Part shown: positions 9,727 through 18,941 of the stretch, piece after piece
How positions within the stretch are numbered: the stretch's first letter is position 1
How the letters are laid out: the number at the start of each line of letters is the position of its first letter
Assembly: GCA_965198045.1 (NCBI GenBank)
Contig: CBDAOL010000012.1
Span: 1 to 64,000 of the forward strand
Direction: 5' to 3'
DNA from: CBDDEC01 sp965198045
GTDB taxonomy: Bacteria; Chloroflexota; Dehalococcoidia; UBA2979
DNA: 64,000 nt
Made by a program: the position numbers and the translations under genes
Notes under the pieces: model-generated
The model's input: only the letters and a program-made list of their open reading frames with translations
Databases searched by the model: none
Told to the model about the DNA's origin: nothing

Positions 9727-11131
9727 GAGATATCGTCAGAAGTTGTGGACGGGGTAGCAGAGAGAGGCGGCGTACCCTCCCTGTAATCAGGAGACGGCCG
9801 GTTGGCCGGCCGGGGAGGAGTACGCCGGATGTTGAGGATAGTGCATGAGAGCGGCGGGCAGGAGGTGGGGGTTGCCCAGGTCGGCCTGGACGAGCTCTGC
9901 CGCATCGCTGCCCAGGAGATGCTCGCGGTGGCGCTGGAGGCCGAACGTCAGGCCTACCTTGAGCGCCACGCGGGCGTGGTGGATACGTCGGGCCGCCGAC
10001 TCGTCGTCGGCAACGGCTACGCCCGCCCGCGCGAGATCACGACCGCCGCGGGCCGGGTCGAGGTCAAGGCGCCACGGGTCGACCACCGCCGTCGCGATGA
10101 GCAGTACACCTCGGCGATCCTGCCGCGGTACATGCGGAGTTCGCCCAAGGTGACGGAGGTGTTGCCGCTGCTCTACCTGCGCGGGCTCTCGACCGGTGAC
10201 TTCGTCCCGGCGCTCTCGGCCTTCTTCGGCTCGGATGCGGGGCTCTCCGCCTCGACCGTCAGGCGGCTCACGGCGGGGTGGGAGGCCGAGCACGAGCGCT
10301 GGCAACGGCGCAGCCTCGCCGATGTCGACTACGTCTACCTCTGGGCGGACGGCGTCCACTTCAATGTCCGCCTCCAGGAGGACCGGCTCTGCTGCCTGGT
10401 GCTGGTCGGGGTGCGTCCCGATGGGGAGCAAGCAGCTGGTGGCCGTTCAGGACGGCTACCGCGAGGACACGCAGTCGTGGCTCGACCTGCTGCGGGACCT
10501 GCGCGAGCGCGGCATGACCGCCCCGGAGCTGGCGGTCGGTGATGGCGCGCTCGGGTTCTGGGCGGCGCTGCGTGAGGTCTTCCCCAGCACCCGGGAGCAA
10601 CGCTGCTGGGTACACAAGACCGCGAACGTGCTGGCGGCGCTGCCCGATCGCACGCAGGGCGAGGCGAAGAGAGCGCTCCAGGCGATCTACACCGCCGGGA
10701 CACGCGCGGACGCCCTGGATGCCGCGCGCACTCGCGGAGCAGTTCGCGGAGTGGCCGAAGGCGACGGCGAAGATCACGGATGACCTCGAACGGCTGCTCG
10801 CGTTCCACGACTTCCCCGCCGAGCACCATGTGCACCTGCGCACGACGAACCCGATCGAGTCAACGTTCGCCACGGTGCGGCTGCGCCAGCGCGTGACGAA
10901 GGGCGCCGGCTCCCGGTCAGCTGGACTGGCGATGGCCTACAAGCTGCTCGATGCCGCCGAGGAGCGCTGGCGGCGAGTGAACGCACCGCATCTGGTCGCC
11001 GTTGTTCGCGCGGGCGGCGTCTTCATCGACGGCACGCTCCAGGAGCGACAGGCGAGCCACGCAGTGAGCGACGGGAGGGACGCCGCCTGATCTGCCCCCT
11101 ACAGCTCATCCACAGCTCTTGACGATATCTC
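9727..11131 (+). mobile_element. IS256-family element
   Basis: Bounded by GAGATATCGTCA at 9727-9738 and its reverse complement at 11120-11131, with further imperfect repeat inside. The flanks (left: IS6 transposase; right: unrelated GC-rich DNA) show no target duplication, so the element took part in a rearrangement after insertion. Confidence 0.85.
9829..11090 (+). pseudogene. IS256-family transposase, two frameshifts
   Basis: Mutator-type DDE transposase of about 420 residues. Start ATG 9829 follows a strong GGGGAGGAG ribosome-binding site. The N-terminal part contains 'RLVVGNGYARPREITTAAG' and 'RYMRSSPKVTEVLPLLYLRG', typical of the family. 'VYLWADGVHFNVR' carries the first catalytic Asp near residue 185. 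Near 10420 the frame moves ('KQLVAVQDGYREDTQSW') and near 10730 it moves again ('EQFAEWPKATAKITDD'), ending with the family signature 'TTNPIESTFATVRLR'. Both indels sit in GC-rich runs. It is inactive unless they are sequencing errors. Confidence 0.88.
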
Positions 11132-11269
11132 GCCGGACGGTGGCCGGCGACACTCCGCCCCAGAGCCAGTCCTGCTCAGCAGCACGGCAGCAAAACTTGG
11201 AGTCAGCCGACCAGCGTCCTCAACACCTTAGGGCCGCAACCCCCGGTGTCTGGCCGGATTCAAACAAGT

Positions 11270-11683
11270 CGGCAAAACTTGATCCGTGCAGGTCTGTCCT
11301 GAGATAGCAGAGTATCGGCGAGCCACGAGAGGCTCGTCTGTGCTCTACCTCCGTCTGCTTGTCGCAGCACTCTTCGCTTCGGTCCGCGCCCGCCGCGATC
11401 TCGTCCTCGAGAACTTGGCGCTGCGGCATCAGCTCGCCGTCTACACAAGGGGCCGTCGTCGACCGCGGCTCCGTCGCCACGACCGCCGATTCTGGTCACT
11501 GCTGGCACGCGGTTGGTCCGGCTGGCGAGGCACGCTCGTGATGGTCGAGCCGGACACGGTGGTGCGCTGGCATCGTTCTGCTTGGCGCGCCTACTGGCGC
11601 TGGAAGAGTCGTCGCGGACCTGGGCGACCCCACATTCCCGCCGAGTGGCAGCGGCTGATCCTGCGCATCGCCACTGAGCACAG
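11270..11683 (+). mobile_element. ISa (integrase-core IS), 5' fragment
   Basis: ISa is the recurrent IS of this window, with ends CCGTGGGACGGCAAAAC and a COG2801-type transposase. This piece starts inside the left repeat (CGGCAAAAC at 11270) and carries the transposase N-terminus ('VLENLALRHQLAVYTRGRRR') to about residue 132, then breaks at 11683 into unrelated DNA. The catalytic rve domain is missing. Confidence 0.85.
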
Positions 11684-11701
11684 TTGGGCGAGGTGATTCA
11701 G

Positions 11702-11905
11702 CTACTGACTCTTGCGCCTAGCGTCCGCGGCCAGCTGTGCGTACCCGGCAGCGAGGTGGCGGAGTTCGTCGCGTTTCACCCGTAGCAGAGTCAAGTCGCC
11801 GTCGAGGTGAGAGGCGATCAGCAGGACGCGCTCAGCGACGAGGTACAGCTCGAACACCTCGTCGTGAATCGCCTGGAGTCGAACCGCTGCTGCGTCGGAG
11901 TCCAT
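11702..11905 (-). CDS. Small helical protein of unknown function
   Basis: Sixty-seven residues, ATG start, all-helical in appearance with regular leucine spacing ('LQAIHDEVFELYLVAERVLL') and no Cys. It lies 62 bases after the SPFH gene on the same strand and could be co-transcribed. No family recognised. The frame could be fortuitous, but its composition is unlike shadow frames of this GC-rich DNA. Confidence 0.4.
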   Translation of the reverse strand: MDSDAAAVRLQAIHDEVFELYLVAERVLLIASHLDGDLTLLRVKRDELRHLAAGYAQLAADARRKSQ

Positions 11906-11967
11906 GCGCGGGTTGTAGCACCTGAGTGCAATGATGTTCGTCTACGTGCAGGAGCACTCCTGCATAC

Positions 11968-12840
11968 TCATCGTGCCGCGTTGCCGCCGGCAGCCTCATC
12001 GTCGCTGGTCAGCCCCTCGATCGCGGCGCCCATCGGACCAGCGACCTGCGCCAGGTCCATGGGGATGATCCACTTGGTCGAGTCGCCAGCGCCGAGCTGC
12101 TTCATCATCTCGAGGTATTGCAGGGCCATCGTGTTGCCATCGACCCCAGAGGCCGTCTCGTAGATCCGCTGCAGGCCGATCGAGAAGCCCTCGGCGTTCA
12201 GGATTGCTGCCTCACGGGCGCCCTGTGCGCGCAGCACCTGCGACTCCTTCGAGCCTTCCGCCTCGAGGATCGCGCTCCGTTTGTTGCCCTCGGCGACGTT
12301 GATCGCGGACTGCCGCTGGCCCTCTGACTCGGTGATCTCGGAGCGCTTCGTGCGGTCCGCTGTGAGCAGGCGCGTCATCGCGTCCTGGATGTCATGTTGC
12401 GGAGTGATCTCGCGGATCTCGATCGCCTTGACCTCGACACCCCAGCGGATGACCTCCTCCGCCATCTTCACCTGCAGGCGCCGGTTGATCGTCTCGCGCT
12501 GCGACAGCACCTCCTCGACCGTGATGTCGCCGATCACGGCGCGCAGCGTGGTCGTGGCGAGGTTGCGGACCGCGCGGATGTAGTTCTGGATGTTGATGAC
12601 CGCCGCCTCGGCGTCGACCACGCGCATGTAGACGACGAAGTCGATGTCGACGAGGGCGTTGTCCTTCGTGATCGAGGACTGCGCCGGTTCGTCGAGGACC
12701 AGCTCGCGCATGTCAACCTTGACGCCGCGGTCGACGAACGGGATCAGGATGACGAGTCCCGGCCCGCGGGTGCCTGTGTAGCGACCGAGACGGAAGATCA
12801 CCGCCCGCTCGTACTGCTTAACAACGCTGATGAAAAACAT
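11968..12840 (-). CDS. SPFH/prohibitin-domain protein (slipin/stomatin-like)
   Basis: 290 residues. The start is ATG at 12840, preceded by GGAG and a -10 box at 12868-12873; a longer frame to 12963 would pass through the promoter. SPFH domain: 'QYERAVIFRLGRYTGTRGPG' near residues 9-28, 'DNALVDIDFVVYMRVVDAE' near 60-80, then the long 'EITESEGQRQSAINVAEGNK' alanine/glutamate coiled coil near 175-230 typical of slipins. The usual N-terminal membrane helix is replaced by a very short hydrophobic start ('MFFISVV'), so membrane attachment is weak or monotopic. Slipins organise membrane microdomains and act with NfeD-type proteases, but no nfeD lies beside it. A near-identical second copy, fused to a transposase fragment, is at 57067-57978. 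Confidence 0.85.
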   Translation of the reverse strand: MFFISVVKQYERAVIFRLGRYTGTRGPGLVILIPFVDRGVKVDMRELVLDEPAQSSITKDNALVDIDFVVYMRVVDAEAAVINIQNYIRAVRNLATTTLRAVIGDITVEEVLSQRETINRRLQVKMAEEVIRWGVEVKAIEIREITPQHDIQDAMTRLLTADRTKRSEITESEGQRQSAINVAEGNKRSAILEAEGSKESQVLRAQGAREAAILNAEGFSIGLQRIYETASGVDGNTMALQYLEMMKQLGAGDSTKWIIPMDLAQVAGPMGAAIEGLTSDDEAAGGNAAR

Positions 12841-12867
12841 GAGGCTCCGCCTGTCAGGGATGGGCGC

Positions 12868-12873
12868 ATTATA
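12868..12873 (-). promoter_or_regulatory. -10 box for the SPFH gene
   Basis: A perfect TATAAT on the minus strand, 27 bases upstream of the ATG at 12840. No good -35 at 16-18 bases is seen. It supports the short start of the SPFH gene. Confidence 0.5.
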
Positions 12874-13112
12874 GACGCGCCATCCACTCGGAGGCCGCTC
12901 CTCAAGCTTCCACTCAGCCTGAACGCGAAACCCCGAGTGATCTTGTGGCGGGCGTGGTGACACCGAGTGACCGCCCGCTTATCGTGGGCGTGCGCAGGCA
13001 CCCTTTGTCTGCGGCCCAGACTCGTCTAACGCCGACTCACCGAGCCCGCTGCGACGACTGGTAATCAGTGACACGAGTCTTTCGGTTCGTGCGCGTCGTG
13101 GAGGCTTCGACG

Positions 13113-13394
13113 ATGGATATCTACGTAGGCAACCTGCCGTACTCGGCAAGCGAGAGTGAGATCGAGCAGCTGTTTGCAGCGCACGGAGAAGTCGTCCGCG
13201 TCAACGTCCCTATCGATCGCGACAGCGGCCGCCCCCGTGGCTTCGGTTTCGTTGAGATGGGCGACGACGACGCACGCAACGCCATCGCTGCACTCGACGG
13301 CACTGACTTCGGTGGACGCGATCTGCGCGTCAACGAGGCCAGGCCGCGAGGCGAGGGCGGAGGCGGAGACCGAGGTGGTTACGACCGTCGCTAA
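13113..13394 (+). CDS. RNA-recognition-motif (RRM) protein
   Basis: 93-residue single-RRM protein of the bacterial cold-inducible Rbp type. RNP2 'IYVGNLPY' at residues 3-10 and RNP1 'RGFGFVEM' near 43-50 carry the aromatic RNA-contacting residues. A short glycine/arginine tail ('GEGGGGDRGGYDRR') ends the protein, as in cyanobacterial Rbps. It binds single-stranded RNA in the cytoplasm. Start ATG 13113 gives the standard RRM N-terminus. It stands alone and is followed by a hairpin at 13407. Confidence 0.93.
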   Translation: MDIYVGNLPYSASESEIEQLFAAHGEVVRVNVPIDRDSGRPRGFGFVEMGDDDARNAIAALDGTDFGGRDLRVNEARPRGEGGGGDRGGYDRR

Positions 13395-13406
13395 CTAGCA
13401 GCGTAT

Positions 13407-13424
13407 GGCGCGGTGAACCGCGCC
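13407..13424 (+). terminator. Hairpin after the RRM gene
   Basis: GGCGCGGT-GA-ACCGCGCC forms an 8-base-pair perfect stem 12 bases after the RRM stop, followed by a mildly T-rich stretch. It is probably an intrinsic terminator without a long U tract. Confidence 0.5.
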
Positions 13425-13474
13425 GATGTTTACGCCCGTTGTATATTTCCTCTCGATGAGAGAGGACAAGCACG

Positions 13475-13690
13475 ATGGGACTGCTTGATCGCATCTTCGG
13501 CCGCTCGAAGAAAACGGAAGTCGCCGAGGCACCAGCGCCGACCAGGTGCCCACACACGATCTTGAATGCCGTGTGGGACAGCGCGGACGACGTGGGCAAC
13601 GAGGAGAAGGCGTCGTCGTTCACCTGCCCGGCTTGCGACGAGAGCTTCTCGCCCGCCGCGGCTGCGGAGCTACGCGCCGGTAAGGCGTAG
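13475..13690 (+). CDS. Small zinc-ribbon-like protein
   Basis: 71 residues, ATG start. The start 'MGLLDRIFGRSKK' is an amphipathic basic helix. Cysteines occur at 'RCPHTI' and 'FTCPACDESF', giving a C-x-H plus C-x2-C arrangement that could bind one zinc. A possible -10 (TATATT) lies about 30 bases upstream. Function unknown. It sits between two chromosomal-type genes and may be a stable part of the host genome. Confidence 0.6.
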   Translation: MGLLDRIFGRSKKTEVAEAPAPTRCPHTILNAVWDSADDVGNEEKASSFTCPACDESFSPAAAAELRAGKA

Positions 13691-13716
13691 CGGCTTTCGC
13701 CGCAACCTCGCCTGAC

Positions 13717-13734
13717 GGGTGGCGGCCGCCACCC
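13717..13734. terminator. Perfect 18-base palindrome after the zinc-ribbon gene
   Basis: GGGTGGCGG-CCGCCACCC lies 27 bases after the stop at 13690. It is a strong GC hairpin without a U tract: a terminator or a regulator site for the following HTH gene. Confidence 0.4.
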
Positions 13735-13779
13735 GACACTCCTCGATCCTGTGAAAGCTCAGCCCGAAGGAGAGCCTGC

Positions 13780-14217
13780 ATGCCCGATGTCGCCGCCGTC
13801 CTGAGGGAGGAGATCGCTCGCCTGGCACGTAGAGAGGTCAAGCAGCAGGTCGGACCGTTAAGGAAGACCATTGCCGAGCAGCGTCGGACCATCGCAGCGC
13901 TCAGACGCCAGGTCACTGAACTCGCTCGCAACCAGGGGTTCCTCTTGCAGCGGGAGCAGCGCCGGCTCGCCGAAGCCCCGACCGTCAGCGCGGTCAAGAA
14001 GATCCGTTTCTCGTCGAAGTCGGTGAAGACGGATCGTAACCGCCTCCGCATGTCCGGTGCGGACTACGGCCTCCTCGTCGGTGTCACCGCCCAGACGATC
14101 TACAACTGGGAGAACGGTACGACGAAGCCCGGTGTGACAGTATTGGCCAGGTGGGCGACGGTGCGCGGGATCGGGAAGCGAGAAGCCTCGAGGCGCCTGG
14201 AGTTGCTGGCGAGTTGA
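13780..14217 (+). CDS. Coiled-coil plus XRE-type HTH protein
   Basis: 145 residues. Residues 1-65 form a coiled coil rich in Arg/Glu ('RKTIAEQRRTIAALRRQVTE'). Residues 85-140 read like a helix-turn-helix of the XRE/MerR kind ('YGLLVGVTAQTIYNWENGTT', then 'ARWATVRGIGKREASRRLEL'), close to the C-terminal DNA-binding domain found in a family of short phage or chromosomal regulators. It probably binds DNA as a coiled-coil dimer. Targets unknown. The start is preceded by AAGGAGAG, a strong ribosome-binding site. ISa debris begins 33 bases downstream. Confidence 0.72.
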   Translation: MPDVAAVLREEIARLARREVKQQVGPLRKTIAEQRRTIAALRRQVTELARNQGFLLQREQRRLAEAPTVSAVKKIRFSSKSVKTDRNRLRMSGADYGLLVGVTAQTIYNWENGTTKPGVTVLARWATVRGIGKREASRRLELLAS

Positions 14218-14249
14218 CCCGCCTCGCTCCCCTCACCCGGACACCCGTC

Positions 14250-14628
14250 GCTCTTCGCATCGGTCCGCGCCCGCCGAGATCTCGTCCTCGAGAACTTGGC
14301 GCTGCGGCATCAGCTCGCCGTCTACACAAGAGGCCGTCGTCGACCGCGGCTCCGTCGCCACGACCGCCGACTCTGGTCACTGCTGGCACGTGGTTGGTCC
14401 GGCTGGCGAGGCACGCTCGTGATGGTCGAGCCGGACACGGTGGTGCGGTGGCATCGTTCTGCTTGCCGCGCCTACTGGCGCTGGAAGAGTCGTCGCGGAC
14501 CTGGGCGTCCCCACATTCCCGCCGAGTGGCAGCGGCTGATCCTGCGCATCGCCACTGAGAATCCACGGTGGGGCGCCGTCCGCATCGTTGGTGAGCTGCG
14601 TGCTCTTGGCTTCGACGTGAGCGCTCGC
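14250..14628 (+). mobile_element. ISa internal fragment
   Basis: Covers transposase residues from 'LFAS'/'RARRDLVLENLALRHQLAVY' to 'ALGFDVSART'. Both ISa ends are absent. It joins an IS110 C-terminal fragment in frame at about 14629, giving a spurious hybrid open frame. Confidence 0.85.
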
Positions 14629-14815
14629 ACCATCCCCGGCGTCGGCGTGATCCTGGCGGCGAAGATCGTGGGGCGCAGCGGAGCGGTTAGTCGCTTCCCC
14701 TCGCGCGCGCACTACGCCAGCTACACGGGGACGGCGCCCGCTTGAGGTGTCGAGCGGGGAGGTCCAACGCCATCGCCTCAGCCGCGGTGGAGACCGTCAG
14801 CTGAACCGGGCGCTC
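14629..14815 (+). mobile_element. IS110-family transposase C-terminal fragment
   Basis: 'IPGVGVILAAKIVG' and 'RFPSRAHYASYTGTAPA' are the helix-hairpin-helix and Ser-containing region of IS110/IS116/IS902 transposases. After one frame change near 14743, 'EVSSGEVQRHRLSRGGDRQL' continues the same family. Only the C-terminal 60 residues remain. Confidence 0.85.
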
Positions 14816-14817
14816 CC

Positions 14818-14890
14818 GTGGGGCGGCAATATTCCATCCAGCCCATGATTTCAGCGTTTCGGAGTCAGCGGCGCGCCTCGCGGATACGGC
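14818..14890 (+). mobile_element. MITE-like element, truncated copy
   Basis: Seventy-three bases nearly identical to the left three quarters of the short element at 60576-60670, starting with GTGGGGCGGCAATATTCC. The right end is missing and the copy runs into the hypothetical gene of the opposite strand. Confidence 0.7.
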
Positions 14891-16040
14891 GAAGACGCGG
14901 GTATGAGATCCCTGCCGCCCGTGCTTCGGCGTCCGCTACCGTGATTAGCGCCGCGATCTCGTCGGGGGAGCGTTCGTGTAGGTCCTCCGCTAGCAGTCTG
15001 ACCTCTTGGCTTGTGCGACGCTCCCAGCCGCCAAATCCTCCGTCCTCGTCAGATCCGTCCCAGCGCTCAGGGAAGAGCCTAGAGAATCCGTCTGGCACGT
15101 CAACCTGGACCGGAAGCTCTCCTCGCGCTGCATACGCGCGAAGCCGCCTCAGTGCGCCCGGACGGGCCTCGTAGATGCAGGATAGGCGGTCGATCACACG
15201 GGTGGCCACCTTGCGAATGGCCTCAGCCGCCTCTTCGTCTGGACCTTGCCCGAAGCCGATCCGGCCTGGGTACACGAAGATTGCCAAGCCATCGAGGAGG
15301 GCCGCGGGAGGAAGGTTCGGGTTGTGCTCCACGAAATCGAGAATGTCATCCCAGAGATGTGAGAGTTCCTCGATCCACGACAGGGGTACCGCACCCTCCC
15401 GTATGGCGATGGTGTTGCCGAGACCCGGATCAGTGGATGTGCTGCGCATCTCTGGGCGAACAGCGTGCATCAGCACGCGGATAGCAACGTCTCCGTTCCC
15501 ACCCTGTGCCACCCACGATCGGGCGACATCCACGGCCAACTGCCGCGCTGCGATCCCGGTCTCGATCCGCGCGAGGTGGTCGCCGACTATGCGTAGCGGG
15601 TGGTCGGGAGCGCTGTGCTCCGCACGATCGTCACCCACCGCCTGCTCCATGAGGACCTCGAGTGCGCGCCGCTCGTCGACTCCAGCCTGATACGCAACTT
15701 GCGCTATGCCCGTCCGGTGTGCCGGTGCTCGATCGAGGGCCGTCTGGAACTCGGAGGGACCAAGGAGTGCGTATGCCGTCGCGGCGCGTTCATGTGTCCA
15801 GTCCACCAGCGAGAGCAGTTGCTCGCTCCTGAACATCCGCACCCCGGTGAGTGGCTCCAATAATCGGAACTGCGGCGATAGAACGATGGTCGAGTTGGTC
15901 GGCGACGTTGAAGGCTTCAAGGGCACCGGGATCTCCAAAGAAAACATCGCGGACCAACGCGTGGCGTTGGGCAGCGACATCGGGAAGAGGCGGCAGACCA
16001 GCTTGATCGCCAGCAGCTCCAGGAGGGCGCGCGTAGGCTC
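14865..16040 (-). pseudogene. Large hypothetical protein, C-terminal part, frameshifted
   Basis: The main frame (15850 down to 14865) gives about 330 residues: helical, with 'LLSLVDWTHERAATAYALLG', 'YQAGVDERRALEVLMEQAVG' and an acidic tail. Its stop lies inside the MITE-like copy, so the native C-terminus is lost. Upstream of 15880 the coding sense continues in another frame ('RHALVRDVFFGDPGALEAFN') and possibly a third ('ALLELLAIKLVCRLFP'). The gene is therefore broken by indels and is cut by ISa at 16066. No family recognised; the helical character would suit the C-terminal part of a large ATPase or effector. Confidence 0.5.
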
Positions 16041-16065
16041 CTGACGCGCCGCGGCGGCCGTGAGG

Positions 16066-16700
16066 CAGCGCCCGCACCGTGAGTCGCTACCGCCGGCAAG
16101 CGCTGCGGCGCCCCCCGAGCCAGTCGTGGCGCACGTTTCTCCGCAACCACGCGTCCAGCATCTGGGCCGCCGATCTGTTCACGGTCCAGACGCTCGCCGT
16201 CCGCACGCTCTACGTGCTCATCGTGATCGACCACGACCGGCGCTGCGTCCGGCACTGGAACGTCACGGAGCATCCGAACGCGCCCTGGATCTGGCAGCAG
16301 ATGATCGAGGCGACCGCCTGGGGTGAGCAGCCAGGGTTCCTGATCCGAGACCGCGACCGTAGCGATGGCGGGGACTTCATCGCACGCGCTCGACGGCTCG
16401 GGATCGAGACGATTCTGACTCCGGTGCGCGCGCCGAACGCCAACGCCATCGCCGAGCGGGTGATCGGGACGCTCCGGCGCCAGTGCCTCGATCACGTCAT
16501 CGCCGTCAACGAACGGCATCTGAGGCGGGTGCTTGGTGAGTACGTCCAGCACTACAACGCGATGCGGCCGTATCGGTCATTGGCGCTCGACTCTCCGGAG
16601 GGACGCTCGCCGGTGCAGCGGACGCCGAGTCAGCGAGTCGTCAGCAGGAGGCTTGCATCATGAGTATCGGTGGGCCGCATGAGGTTTTGCCGTCCCACGG
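16066..16700 (+). mobile_element. ISa 3' half with right terminal repeat
   Basis: Transposase from 'SRYRRQALRRPPSQSW' through the whole integrase core ('SSIWAADLFTVQT', 'VIDHDRRCVRHWNVTEH', 'APNANAIAERVIGTLRR') to the stop at 16663, followed by the right repeat GTTTTGCCGTCCCACGG ending at 16700. The first 160 residues are absent. Confidence 0.88.
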
Positions 16701-16761
16701 GTGTCGTCGGCTTTGAGTCCGAGCAGCGAAGGCGCTCCCCGCGCGCTGGTTATCTCGATGG

Positions 16762-16873
16762 CTACACCGCCAGTCGAAACCTCAGGACGAAAGTTCTTGA
16801 TTTCGTCCAGTACCGCCCACCAGACTGGACAAAATCGAGAACCTTCGCTCTGAGGTTCCGCTTGGCGTTGTAG
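16762..16873. repeat. 112-base near-perfect palindromic element
   Basis: It starts CTACACCGCCAGTCGAAACC and ends with the near-complement GGTTCCGCTTGGCGTTGTAG. The inner arms (AACCTCAGGACGAAAG... and its counterpart) also pair, leaving a short centre at about 16805-16822. Read on either strand it gives almost the same peptide ('RNLRTKVLDFVQ'). It looks like a MITE made from two inverted IS ends with the middle deleted. It lies between ISa fragments. Confidence 0.75.
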
Positions 16874-16963
16874 CCGCCGAACGCGGAGCGAATCACGGAC
16901 TGCTTATGAGCGGACGACGACCGGGCTTGGTGACCGCGGGGATCCTGCGCGGGCGCCTTCGCA

Positions 16964-17042
16964 AGCTGCGTGCTCTTGGCTTTGAGGTCAGCACCCGCAC
17001 CGTGAGTCGCTACCGCCGGCAAGCGCTGCGGCGACCCCCGAG
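16964..17042 (+). mobile_element. ISa scrap
   Basis: Seventy-nine bases matching ISa transposase 'LRALGFEVSTRTVSRYRRQA'. Both sides are unrelated. Confidence 0.75.
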
Positions 17043-17479
17043 GGCGCGTTCGAGACGATCGGTGCCGCCGGTATCGACCTGCGTTCGCGGCGCCGGAGCC
17101 CCATGTGGCTCGGTGGCATGTCCGGCAATGTGCTGCAGCGCATCGGCCTTTACGAGACGACCGGATTCCGGCAACGAGTACCGTCGTCGCACTGCTGGAC
17201 TCGGGGTATGTCGCTGGCTGTGACACCGTCTCCTCCCCGCGCCGGATTCAAGCTACTACGGAGGCGGGAGTGCAGGTGTCGGGAGGGCGTGTCCACAGGG
17301 AATCAGGTTACAACTCGGCGCAGATACGGCGATCGCGCTGAGCTTGTCGCAAGGAGGGCTGGGGTGAGAGCTCATTCCCTCCGGCAGCAACTCACGCGTC
17401 GTACCATTCCGCTTCCCGCAAGGCCGCGGGAATATCTTGATCCGCTCCTCCCGCGTCTTTGCCACTTGTCCCGACTCTT
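17043..17479. other. No recognisable gene
   Basis: About 440 bases. A short plus-strand stretch at 17043-17165 ('GAFETIGAAGIDLRSRRRS', then 'MWLGGMSGNVLQRIGLYE') looks like coding sequence, but I cannot name a family. The rest shows nothing. Confidence 0.35.
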
Positions 17480-18532
17480 CTATGCCTTTACCGCCGGGAT
17501 CACGTCTCCATCGGCTGCAATCCCATCAGCCACTTGGTTACGCAACGGCGCGCTGAATCCCTCCGACGCAATAGTGATCTCGTCCCCGGCGGCGTATTTC
17601 CACCTGCGGGTCGAGTAGCTCAACTGGCTCGTTCCGAAGAAGTGAATATGAACGTCGCCCGGCACGCGATGCCCTGGATACTTGAAGTGGTGATCCTCAC
17701 AATTTGCCAGCGAGTGCGACATGTATTTCTCGCCAGTGTAGAGCGGACCGCTCGCGTAAATCGTCTGGCCACCGCGCGTGACCGTGCACTGGAGCTCCAG
17801 CTCGCCGAAGTCGAAGTCCGTCACCAGTTCCGGCCCAATGGAGCACACCCGCAACTTTGAAGGCGCCAGATACAGATAGTTGATCCTCTCGGTCTCGTGA
17901 TCGGACCACTCGTTGCCCAGAGCGAACCCCAACCGCCTCGGCACGCCTTCACGGTCGATGATGTAGCAGCCCGCAAGCTCAGGCTCCTCGCCGCCATCCA
18001 GTGCGAACGCCGGCAGCTCCAATGCCTCGCCCGGCGCCCGCAGGAGCGTCCCATTCCCCTTGTGAAACCACTCCGGCGCAGTCCCGCGCACACCCGCGCT
18101 GGGCTTTCCGCCCTCGATGCCCATCTGGAACATCTTCGCCGAGTCCGTCGCAGGTTCCTCCACGTCCAGCGCGTCTGCTTCGGCGTGCATCTTGTCCCTC
18201 GACTCCATGCTGCCCGTGTGAGTCAATCCCGTCCCGGAAATCAACACGTGGTGCGGATCATCATGGTCGATCGGCGAAAGCAGATGCGGCGCCTCAGGAC
18301 TCTCGACCGACCCTTCTAGTAACGATGAGTACGGCAAACGAGTCGCATGACCCGAGTCCGCAACTGTCCCCATCGCTTCTTCGAGGCTCAGGCCATCTTC
18401 CTGCGCATGCTCGAATACGCGATAAACGGTGGTCAGCGTCGGCTCGGACGAAGTTAGGTCGATGACATCCTCGCCATCGACTACGCCTACCCTTCTCCCT
18501 TGGCCTGGCAACTCAAACTGGATCACTCGCAC
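17480..18532 (-). CDS. AraD1/GguC-family protein
   Basis: 350 residues from a GTG start at 18532 preceded by GGGAGG. The fold is fumarylacetoacetate-hydrolase-like. Conserved elements of the AraD1 family are 'ISGTGLTHTGSMESRDKMH' near residues 98-116, 'PEWFHKGNGTLLRAPGEALE' near 152-171 and 'GFALGNEWSDHETERINYLY' near 203-222, with the metal-binding Glu/Asp residues. Members occur in sugar-acid pathways (L-arabinonate, galactarate-type) and are thought to act on 2-keto-3-deoxy acids. It is the last gene of a minus-strand operon after the uronate-dehydrogenase-like gene and the UxuA-like fragment, which supports a role in sugar-acid breakdown. The exact substrate is unknown. Confidence 0.85.
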   Translation of the reverse strand: MRVIQFELPGQGRRVGVVDGEDVIDLTSSEPTLTTVYRVFEHAQEDGLSLEEAMGTVADSGHATRLPYSSLLEGSVESPEAPHLLSPIDHDDPHHVLISGTGLTHTGSMESRDKMHAEADALDVEEPATDSAKMFQMGIEGGKPSAGVRGTAPEWFHKGNGTLLRAPGEALELPAFALDGGEEPELAGCYIIDREGVPRRLGFALGNEWSDHETERINYLYLAPSKLRVCSIGPELVTDFDFGELELQCTVTRGGQTIYASGPLYTGEKYMSHSLANCEDHHFKYPGHRVPGDVHIHFFGTSQLSYSTRRWKYAAGDEITIASEGFSAPLRNQVADGIAADGDVIPAVKA

Positions 18533-18550
18533 GGCAACCTCCCTCGACGC

Positions 18551-18898
18551 TCAAGAACGCGGTGGCGCAGATAAGAACGCCGGCACGGGCCATGCTGCGC
18601 AGTTGGTGATCATCTTCTCGATCTGCTCATCCCGCCGCGGCCCGTTAAGCATGATGTGGTCGTAGAAGGAGATCGGGACGTTCTCGATCGCCGAGAGCTT
18701 CATCCCGAACCCTGCCACGGCGACTCGAAGCTCTATCAGCTGGTGCTGCGGCCACGTTCCGTCGTGTGAGGGCAGGTGCTCGGTGCTGGGGACGATGTCG
18801 GTGGCGCCGAACTGCTGCGCGTACCGCAGCGAAGGCGATCCGCCCGGTCTGCCCGGACGATCGGCCAGAGCGATGCCGCTTCCGAATCCGACTCTCAT
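18551..18898 (-). pseudogene. Mannonate-dehydratase (UxuA)-like, N-terminal remnant
   Basis: 115 residues against about 330-360 for the family. The N-terminal barrel start is recognisable: 'LRYAQQFGATDIVPSTEHLP' near residues 25-44 and 'KLSAIENVPISFYDHIMLNG' near 67-86, then 'RRDEQIEKM'. The catalytic metal site lies in the missing part. The frame ends at a clean stop 18 bases before the AraD1-like start, so an internal deletion may have joined the gene end to its start. UxuA-like proteins dehydrate D-mannonate; here the step would be lost. Confidence 0.7.
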
Positions 18899-18941
18899 CT
18901 TCTACCTCTGTGCCACCGGGTCTGGGACCTGACGCTGCCGC

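Noticed and set aside
9150..11683. Composite transposon carrying cargo between IS6 and ISa pieces
   Set aside because: Only the IS256 element and debris lie between them, without matching ends or target duplication.
14296..14745. Novel hybrid transposase (149 residues)
   Set aside because: It is an in-frame joint of an ISa N-terminal piece and an IS110 C-terminal piece; neither has a full catalytic domain.
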